DNA of 45,001 nucleotides from Archaeoglobaceae archaeon. Lineage in GTDB: Archaea > Halobacteriota > Archaeoglobi > Archaeoglobales > Archaeoglobaceae. Both the position numbers and the translations under genes were made by a program. A model generated the notes under the pieces. It saw only the letters and a list, made by a program, of their open reading frames with translations. It had not been told where the DNA came from and made no database searches. The stretch spans positions 1 to 45,001 of the forward strand of contig JALSLC010000027.1 of the NCBI GenBank assembly GCA_026988525.1. The letters run 5' to 3'. Shown piece by piece: positions 33,976-39,867 of the stretch (position 1 is its first letter; each line of letters begins with the position of its first letter).

Positions 33976-35940
33976 TCACTCTACGACTCTAACTTTCAAG
34001 TCGCTATCTTCGAAAGTCGTTTTCGTCAGCAGTACTGTAACGTTTTCTTGTTTTGCATATTCTAGTAGCACTTTTAATATCTCCTCAGTTCTATACTCAT
34101 CAAAGTATTCATACATATTATCTATTACGATGTAATTGATGCCTTCTCTGTAAACTTTATTGAGTGCGAGCATAAGAACTAAAGCTACAGACACTCTTTC
34201 AGACTCACTGAGTGCGTGCGGTTGTATTACTTTAATTTCTCCCTCCGGAGAAACATATTGAACATTCAAGATGTAATTCCTGTCAAGATAAATTCTCTTG
34301 AATTCGCTAAAGCCAATTCTTTTAAGAACATCCTGAACCATATTGTTGAATTGTTTTACAGCCTCTCTTCTTATTTTTTCAGCCATATCAAGAGAATACT
34401 TTTTAGCACTATTTATTCCATTAAGAGCTTGCTCTATTAAGTTAATAGCATTGTCTAGTTCCAACGATAGCCCATATATATTTACATATCCAGCAGTAGT
34501 GTATTCGGATATCTTCCTCCTCAATAATTGCTGTTTTTCTTCAAGAAGCTTTGCAATTTTGTCTATTTCTTCGATTAATTCTGGGTTTTCTTTTCTTAGG
34601 ATGTCGTTGATCTCCTTGATCTTTTTAGATACTTCGTCAAGCTCGACTTTTTTATTTTTCAAATCTGTTAAAAGATTGCTAACTTCTGACTTAAGGTTAT
34701 CTATTTTTGTTTGAATATAACCGCGCTGTCCTCTAATATCGTGTAGCCTCTTTTTAATCTCATCTTGCTCCCTTTCCAAACTCTTTCTGTAATTTTCTGC
34801 ATCCTCTTTTAATTTTGCGAGCTTCCTTAATTCATCTTCAATTTTAGAAATATTCTCTTTAATTGCTTTTAAGTGAATTTCAAGCCTCTTTTTTGTTATA
34901 TTTCCCGTTTCACATAGTGGACATTTTGTCTCCCCCTCACTTACGTTGTCTAGAGCGATGTAATATAAATCTGCTAATGCTTGCAATCGTAATCTTTGAT
35001 CTTGTAAAAGCCTTATCTTTTTGTCGAACTCAGAAAAATCAAAAGGTTTAGCTAGTTCAGATTTTATAATTTTTTCTTTATTCTTAAGTTTTTCTTCTTC
35101 TTCTTGTAATTCTTTTATTTTATTTTCGAAGTGTACAAGTTCATTTTCTTTATTATTTATATGTTTTTCATATTCTTGTATTTGTTTTTGCAATTTTCTT
35201 TTATCATCTTCTAATTTAGTTAATTGACTTTTGAGCTCTGAAATCTTTTGCTTCTTTTGTTTACTGTCAGCTTTAATCATATTTATTAGTTCATCTTTTT
35301 TCTTTTCTAGCCTCTCAATTTCTTTTTCCAATTGCTGTATTTCTTTTTTTAGGCTTGGAATCAGAGCCTTTTTCCTTTTAAGCTCGTTCAGCTTCTGAAA
35401 CAAAGTTGAGTAGTACTCTTGTAGTAATTCACTAGCTCTCTCATACTTGTCAGCCTTCGCTGATAACTTAGTTATGTAGTTTTTGAAAATTGACTCGTTT
35501 TTCATTTCATTTGGGCTGCTGATAGCCCTATATATCCACGAATTTGGTGTCAGAACACCAATTAACAAGAAATTAGAGTTAGCACGCTCATCTGGCTCGA
35601 TTCTACCGCTTTTCTCAATTATTACCCTTCTCTCGACGTTTCCTTCCTTCAATTTAACTTCAGCTTGCATAGCATTTGCGTGGACAATTCCCGCTCTGTG
35701 TCCTCCCCTCTCCGGCAGTATGCCTAGATTAATTGCTTCCAATCGCCAGATATTACTATATCCTTCACGCAAGACTCTATGATCTATACCAAGTACAGCT
35801 ACAAGAGCTTTGACTACACTACTTTTTCCTTTTGCATTAGCCCCTTCTAATATATTTAGAGCACTCTTAGAAAATGTAAATGTTCTTCCTCCTTCAAGGC
35901 CACCAACATTGGAAATTTCAAGGATTGCATATTCATTCAT
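33976..35940 (-). CDS. SMC/Rad50-like ATPase, archaea-specific SMC-related (ASRP) type, 654 aa
   Basis: N-terminal ATPase half: ILEISNVGGLEGG and Walker A GANAKGKSS (residues 33-41). Long coiled coils run from about 155-300 and 345-475, broken by a zinc-hook-like CPLC at 340-343. The C-terminal half has the ABC signature LSESER (577-582) and Walker B YIVIDN (603-608), where the usual catalytic E is N. The NVGG start and LSESER signature resemble the archaea-specific SMC-related proteins of the Sph/coalescin kind, not true Rad50 (no mre11 neighbour) or SMC (half the length). It probably dimerises through the hook and holds DNA. ATG 35940 overlaps the small upstream gene by ATGA. Confidence 0.85.
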   Translation of the reverse strand: MNEYAILEISNVGGLEGGRTFTFSKSALNILEGANAKGKSSVVKALVAVLGIDHRVLREGYSNIWRLEAINLGILPERGGHRAGIVHANAMQAEVKLKEGNVERRVIIEKSGRIEPDERANSNFLLIGVLTPNSWIYRAISSPNEMKNESIFKNYITKLSAKADKYERASELLQEYYSTLFQKLNELKRKKALIPSLKKEIQQLEKEIERLEKKKDELINMIKADSKQKKQKISELKSQLTKLEDDKRKLQKQIQEYEKHINNKENELVHFENKIKELQEEEEKLKNKEKIIKSELAKPFDFSEFDKKIRLLQDQRLRLQALADLYYIALDNVSEGETKCPLCETGNITKKRLEIHLKAIKENISKIEDELRKLAKLKEDAENYRKSLEREQDEIKKRLHDIRGQRGYIQTKIDNLKSEVSNLLTDLKNKKVELDEVSKKIKEINDILRKENPELIEEIDKIAKLLEEKQQLLRRKISEYTTAGYVNIYGLSLELDNAINLIEQALNGINSAKKYSLDMAEKIRREAVKQFNNMVQDVLKRIGFSEFKRIYLDRNYILNVQYVSPEGEIKVIQPHALSESERVSVALVLMLALNKVYREGINYIVIDNMYEYFDEYRTEEILKVLLEYAKQENVTVLLTKTTFEDSDLKVRVVE

Positions 35941-36071
35941 AACTCTACACCTCTTTCTAGTAGCTTCTTAATCTCTTCCTCGACCTCTTTCCTCATTTGT
36001 GCGTCGTTGATATCTCCTTTTACAAACTTATCAACTAACTCTTTTAAAGTATCCACAAACTCATTCTTCAT
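35937..36071 (-). CDS. 44-residue peptide gene inside the SMC-like operon
   Basis: A short frame, MKNEFVDTLKELVDKFVKG followed by DINDAQMRKEVEEEIKKLLERGVEL, which would form one or two amphipathic helices. Three observations favour it being real: its ATG overlaps the upstream gene by 11 nt with GGAGGTGAT just before it, its stop overlaps the SMC-like start as ATGA, and it fills what would otherwise be the only gap in a tightly packed operon. It resembles small kleisin-like or regulatory helices only in a general way. No function can be assigned. Confidence 0.75.
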   Translation of the reverse strand: MKNEFVDTLKELVDKFVKGDINDAQMRKEVEEEIKKLLERGVEL

Positions 36072-36459
36072 CTAAAATCACCTCCTTTATTAATCTTTTC
36101 GAAACTAAAACATAATAGTCCCCAAACCATTCGGGTTTTCCACTTTTCTTCTTTTCTTCCAGTATTTCAAACAACTTTCTGTAAAATTCAGGAGTTGCAT
36201 TTCTTATTAGATATTTATACTCCCCTCCTTTTGCTTTCCCAGCTCTACCTTTTATCTTGGTATGAGAAACATATCTCGTAAGTGCATATTCTAGTGGATC
36301 AATTTCGTCAACGTAGTCCTTTAATTTCTTGCATAGAGTATCTTTCAGCCATATCCTAGCCTCATTCTGAACGTAATCTTTGAGTGTTTTAAAATATATT
36401 CCTACAATTAAAATCCCATCCTTTAAGCTCTCGTCAAACCATTCTGGCGTTTCACTCAT
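36061..36459 (-). CDS. Unknown basic protein of the SMC-like operon, 132 aa
   Basis: I do not recognise this family. The protein starts MSETPEWFDESLKDGILIVGIYFKTLKDYV and has two lysine-rich stretches, SHTKIKGRAGKAKGGEYKYLI in the middle and ILEEKKKSGKPEWFGDYYVLVSKRLI near the end; a PEWF motif occurs in both halves. It is basic and could contact DNA. Start: ATG 36459, 6 nt after GGAGGGAG and overlapping the AAA+ gene by 8 nt; the frame reaches 36492, but that part lies fully within the AAA+ gene. It is coupled to the AAA+ gene before it and to the 44-residue gene after it. Confidence 0.75.
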   Translation of the reverse strand: MSETPEWFDESLKDGILIVGIYFKTLKDYVQNEARIWLKDTLCKKLKDYVDEIDPLEYALTRYVSHTKIKGRAGKAKGGEYKYLIRNATPEFYRKLFEILEEKKKSGKPEWFGDYYVLVSKRLIKEVILDEE

Positions 36460-37177
36460 GCACTTCTCCCTCCGAGATGTAATTGAAAACAAAAAGTGCT
36501 ATCTCGTACATGACTCCTCTGAGATCTCTTATCTTCATTGAATTTATCTTCTCCCGAATTTTTGACGCAATCTCTCTCTTTACACTTACAGGAATCTCAA
36601 TTTTATCTAATGTTCTATCTAAGAACTTGTATAACTCTTCCTTTGGCACTCCTGGAATCTCGATTAGATATAGCCTCGACTTGAGAGCTTCGTCCACAAG
36701 ATCTATTCTATTCGTAGTGGAAAGGACAATACACTTACTTGGATCAAGAAAATCGAGAGCATGGAAAAGAACGGAGTTTATGGAGTAATGCCATTCTTTA
36801 GCTATGTCAGCTCCTCTACTCATTAGCAGACTCTCAATATCATCAAAGATAATTATTCTTTTCTCGTAGTCTGACATTTCAAATACATTCTGTAGCTTTT
36901 TCTCTGCCTCCCCCCATTTTGGCGATGCTATGTCAGCTCCATCAATGAATAAAATTTTGACATTCGGATAAGCCTCCGCTACTTTTTTGCTCACTTGTTT
37001 TACTATTTCACTTTTTCCTGTTCCTGGAACTCCATAAAGTAAGAATCCTTTAAACGGTAGAAAACTATACTCCCCGCTAAATAGCCATGTAATTACGTTG
37101 TAAATCTTTTTAAATACTTTCTTTTGGTAATCAAGAAGCTCAACCTCTTTTATAGTAAATGGATCAAGCTCTGTCAA
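36452..37177 (-). CDS. Minimal AAA+ ATPase of the SMC-like operon, 241 aa
   Basis: A single AAA+ module and almost nothing else: Walker A GVPGTGKS (49-56), KWGEAEKKLQNVFEMS (the region after the pore loop typical of classic AAA proteins), Walker B IIIFDDIES (108-116, DD instead of DE), sensor 1 STTNR (153-157), arginine finger region ALKSRLY (164-170) and a small helical lid with LRGVMYEIA. It probably remodels or loads the SMC-like ATPase or its partners. The start is TTG 37177, which overlaps the first gene by 14 nt and follows GAGAGGGTGAG. Alternative internal starts would remove conserved lead residues. Confidence 0.85.
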   Translation of the reverse strand: MTELDPFTIKEVELLDYQKKVFKKIYNVITWLFSGEYSFLPFKGFLLYGVPGTGKSEIVKQVSKKVAEAYPNVKILFIDGADIASPKWGEAEKKLQNVFEMSDYEKRIIIFDDIESLLMSRGADIAKEWHYSINSVLFHALDFLDPSKCIVLSTTNRIDLVDEALKSRLYLIEIPGVPKEELYKFLDRTLDKIEIPVSVKREIASKIREKINSMKIRDLRGVMYEIALFVFNYISEGEVHE

Positions 37178-38048
37178 CTTCTCTCACCCTCTCGCCATAT
37201 ATTCTCTCCAAAGTCCTTATCATCTCTTCTCCGATAATAAATCTAACATTATCTCTCCCAATAGGTTGTATGTTTTCAATGTATTGTTGCAGTGAATGTG
37301 GACTTGTTGCTTTTAACGCAGCAATATAGTTTGAAATAGTTGTTGGAGAGAGATTTCTTTTTGTAAAGAATTTTCTTATTTCCTCTTCATTAAACTCATT
37401 TTTGACTGAACTACCTCTAACCCTTTCAGTCCAGAGAAACATTGTAGCTACCCATGGTGCTTTTGGAGTATGTGATCCAAATTGACGAAGAATTTCGTCT
37501 TGTGAGTTGGCGTTTGCTAATACATACATTTCGTGCAAGATTGCATACATTGTTAAAACGGCAGCAACACGTATTTTTGCTTGTTCCTGTGTTCTATACG
37601 GCCTATACGCTTCTTCTATAAACCTCTTAAGGATTATATTTGGTTTTATTATTCTCTTTATTTTATCAGGAGATTCAATTTTGACAATTCCTGCATTTTC
37701 CATAGATTGCAGTATCTTTAAGATGTTTCTGGATGATTTTGTTCGTCTCCAAAGTTCATCATAATCAATCTCGCTTTTACCTTTAACAGCGAACTCTTCC
37801 AAGAGCTCTTTGACGATCGCTGAATAAACAGAAAGTTTAGGGTTTTTCTGAACTATGAAATATGTATTTTTCAACAATTCAAAAATATCTGTACTTTCTA
37901 TCGACTTTGAGTTATCAGAAAATGTATTTCTTGCTTCTTCATATAGAATTTTAATAGCTTCTGAATGTACCCTGCAATCTTCACATATATAATTATCTAC
38001 TGCTCTTTTCCTACTACTACTTACCATCCCACACTTTATACATTTCAT
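37164..38048 (-). CDS. Zinc-ribbon plus winged-helix protein, first gene of the SMC-like operon, 294 aa
   Basis: It opens with a zinc ribbon (CIKCGMVSSSRKRAVDNYICEDC), then a helical region and a winged helix (EIDYDELWRRTKSSRNILKILQSMENAGIVKIESPDK), followed by a helical C-terminal half that contains FTKRNLSPTTISNYIAALKATSP, which looks like a second helix-turn-helix. It resembles the last operon gene in order of parts (zinc ribbon, then 'YxxIVxELL', then winged helix, then a lysine/proline segment). It may sense DNA or control the operon. ATG 38048 follows GGGGTG, and a TATA box lies upstream on the minus strand near 38080-38093. Confidence 0.75.
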   Translation of the reverse strand: MKCIKCGMVSSSRKRAVDNYICEDCRVHSEAIKILYEEARNTFSDNSKSIESTDIFELLKNTYFIVQKNPKLSVYSAIVKELLEEFAVKGKSEIDYDELWRRTKSSRNILKILQSMENAGIVKIESPDKIKRIIKPNIILKRFIEEAYRPYRTQEQAKIRVAAVLTMYAILHEMYVLANANSQDEILRQFGSHTPKAPWVATMFLWTERVRGSSVKNEFNEEEIRKFFTKRNLSPTTISNYIAALKATSPHSLQQYIENIQPIGRDNVRFIIGEEMIRTLERIYGERVREVDRA

Positions 38049-38077
38049 CTTTTACACCCCACTTTTTACTTCTCCAC

Positions 38078-38149
38078 TATTACTCTATATAAATTTTTTC
38101 TTTCCTTGAATCAAGGAAAAAATTTTAACAATGTTGCCCAAATACAACT
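38078..38149. promoter_or_regulatory. Divergent promoter region with a 9-bp-arm palindrome
   Basis: Between the minus-strand SMC-like operon and the plus-strand PAPS-reductase gene lies TTTCCTTGA-A-TCAAGGAAA (38101-38119), a perfect inverted repeat with 9-bp arms around one base. On the minus strand ATTTATATAG (about 38084-38093) is the TATA box for the operon. On the plus strand AAATTTTAAC (about 38120-38129) may serve the reductase gene, whose ATG 38150 has no ribosome site. A dimer bound to the palindrome could regulate both genes at once. Confidence 0.65.
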
Positions 38150-39223
38150 ATGCTTCTTAAAGAAAAGGAGATCGAGGCTTTGTATTTTTTAAGACAATTT
38201 CCAAGATCAAAAGTAGCTGTTAGCTTTTCTGGTGGTAAAGATAGCTTGGTTGCATTACATCTCGCATACAGAGCAGGAATACGAAGAGCTGTATTTAGTG
38301 ATACTACAATTGAGTCCCAAAAAGTAATTGAGTTTGTGAAAGAAGTTGGAACACTATTTGGGATCAGGATTGATATTGTCAGGCCAAGAAAATCTTTCTG
38401 GGAGTTAATACCTTTTTTAGGGATACCCTCTGTTCACAACAGATGGTGTTGTCCAACTATAAAGTTTCAACAGCTGAATGAGTATGCAAAAAAGTATGGA
38501 ATTAAATATTACATTACTGGACTTAGAAAAGATGAAAGTTTATTTAGAAAAGAATACGAAAAAATAGGAACCAATCCAATGCTTCCCTACATTATTCAAT
38601 TGAATCCAATAATCGACTGGAGTGAAAAAGAAGTATGGGAATATATCAAAAAATACGAGCTTCCTGTACCTCCAGGATATAAAAATGGATTGTTGAGAAA
38701 TGGTTGTGTCATTTGTCCATATAAATCTCCAAAAGAGCTTGAAAAAGTCAAAAAACTTGAACCAGAGATATGGAAAAAGTTTGAAGATTTCCTTAATCTC
38801 TATGCACATGTCTTTGGAATACCAAACAAGGAAGAATTTGTTAGAAGCGGATGGAGATCTTGGAGACCACCAACAAGGCGAAAGGTTGTTGGAAAAATAA
38901 AAATAATAAATAACAAAAATAAGATAGAGCTAACTAATGGGCTTGAAAAAAGAGATTTTAAGCTTTTAAAAATCATTAATAAAGAAAAGCTAAATGATCT
39001 CAAAAAAATAAAAATTTTGATAGAAAAAGAATTGAATTGCATTGGATGCGGAGCGTGTCTATCATTATGTCCTGCAGATGCGTTACATATCAATGAAATG
39101 GGTGTAATTGATGTAGATATAAAGAAATGTACACATTGTTATGAGTGTTTGAATTCGTCGAAATTGAGAGGTGGGTGCGTCGGACGAAATTATGGGTTAG
39201 AAATTTTTGTTGTAGAGTATTAA
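38150..39223 (+). CDS. PAPS-reductase-family protein fused to a ferredoxin domain, 357 aa
   Basis: The N-terminal adenine-nucleotide alpha hydrolase domain has the PP-loop SFSGGKDS (25-32), then SDTTIES, CCPTIKFQQL (paired cysteines near 104-105), GLRKDES and a CVICPYK pair typical of archaeal PAPS-reductase-like proteins. The C-terminal ferredoxin has C297, C300, C303, C307 and a second set C327, C330, C333 with C343. Such proteins activate a substrate with ATP and act on sulfur, using internal electrons; the exact substrate is unknown. It is not a standard assimilatory PAPS reductase, because neighbouring sulfate-activation genes are absent here. It is divergent from the SMC-like operon and shares its palindrome. 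Confidence 0.85.
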   Translation: MLLKEKEIEALYFLRQFPRSKVAVSFSGGKDSLVALHLAYRAGIRRAVFSDTTIESQKVIEFVKEVGTLFGIRIDIVRPRKSFWELIPFLGIPSVHNRWCCPTIKFQQLNEYAKKYGIKYYITGLRKDESLFRKEYEKIGTNPMLPYIIQLNPIIDWSEKEVWEYIKKYELPVPPGYKNGLLRNGCVICPYKSPKELEKVKKLEPEIWKKFEDFLNLYAHVFGIPNKEEFVRSGWRSWRPPTRRKVVGKIKIINNKNKIELTNGLEKRDFKLLKIINKEKLNDLKKIKILIEKELNCIGCGACLSLCPADALHINEMGVIDVDIKKCTHCYECLNSSKLRGGCVGRNYGLEIFVVEY

Positions 39224-39269
39224 CGTATAATTATAAAAAATTAAGAAACAATTTTAAATGCTAAAATTG

Positions 39270-39707
39270 TTACCACTTCTTGTAGGGCAAAAACTTCCCG
39301 TTAAAAGTTATTATAACTCTATCTCCTTTTGGATCTTCCTGCTTCTTTATATCTATCGTGAAGTCTATCGCACTCATTATTCCATCTCCAAACATTTCGT
39401 GAATTATTTCTTTTATTGCTATTCCGTAAACCTGAATTATCTCGTACAGCCTGTAAATTGTCGGATCTCTTGGAATGTCTTCTAAAATCTTTCCTCTATA
39501 TGGGGGTTTTGTGAGCTCTTTTACTATATTTTCATCAAGGTCTAACAGTTCTTTGAGTTTTTCTGCCTCCTCCTTAGATGCTGTCGCTTGCCTGTAAAAT
39601 AGTGCAGCAACCCACACAGGATTTCTATCCAACTCTTTTGCAATTTGTTCGAATGTCAGACTTTTCTTTTCCTTTGCCTCAAACAGTTTTTCTATTACAT
39701 TGTTCAT
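39270..39707 (-). CDS. cynS: Cyanate hydratase (cyanase)
   Basis: 145 residues. An N-terminal HTH-like helical domain (SLTFEQIAKELDRNPVWVAALFYRQATAS) leads to the cyanase catalytic domain. The catalytic residues align with E. coli R96, E99 and S122 at identical spacing: R86 and E89 in DPTIYRLYEI and S112 in DGIMSAIDF. The FNGKFLPYKKW end is also family-typical. It converts cyanate and bicarbonate to ammonia and CO2 and works as a decamer. ATG 39707 follows TGGGAG. Cyanase is uncommon in archaea, so horizontal transfer is possible, though codon use looks like the neighbours. It is divergent from the formate dehydrogenase operon. Confidence 0.95.
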   Translation of the reverse strand: MNNVIEKLFEAKEKKSLTFEQIAKELDRNPVWVAALFYRQATASKEEAEKLKELLDLDENIVKELTKPPYRGKILEDIPRDPTIYRLYEIIQVYGIAIKEIIHEMFGDGIMSAIDFTIDIKKQEDPKGDRVIITFNGKFLPYKKW

Positions 39708-39757
39708 ACTCCCATATAAATGAGTTAGACTATATCTCTTTTTAGGATTAGTTCAGA

Positions 39758-39820
39758 AAATTTATGATTAAATTTATGATTCCACATACCAATCTCCTAT
39801 GCTTACACAAGGTATAAATG
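39758..39820 (+). promoter_or_regulatory. 12-bp tandem repeat and TATA box upstream of fdhA
   Basis: AAATTTATGATT occurs twice in direct tandem (39758-39769 and 39770-39781). A TATA box GTATAAAT follows at 39812-39819, which would place the transcript start near 39840. The repeats lie upstream of the TATA element for fdhA and also upstream of cynS on the other strand, so an activator or a shared regulator could bind here. Confidence 0.55.
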
Positions 39821-39867
39821 CACTACAGACCTTTTAGTCATTGTTGAAGTTTTGTGGAGGTGAAGTT

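Noticed and set aside
33976-35940. Calling the coiled-coil ATPase true Rad50
   Set aside because: Shorter than typical Rad50, no mre11, herA or nurA neighbour, and an LSESER signature with IDN Walker B unlike Rad50.
30279-38138. 12-bp direct repeat AACAATGTTGCC at 30279-30290 and 38127-38138 as attachment sites around the integrase and SMC-like operon
   Set aside because: A 12-base repeat is expected many times by chance in 45 kb, one copy is at the 5' edge of the tRNA and not its 3' end, and the match does not extend. It would need an empty-site comparison to revive it.
33976-39223. Calling the SMC-like ATPase plus PAPS-reductase a Dnd/Ssp phosphorothioation system
   Set aside because: No DndE, DndB or desulfurase is visible, the ATPase has the archaea-specific SMC-related look, and the reductase carries a ferredoxin domain common in other archaeal proteins.
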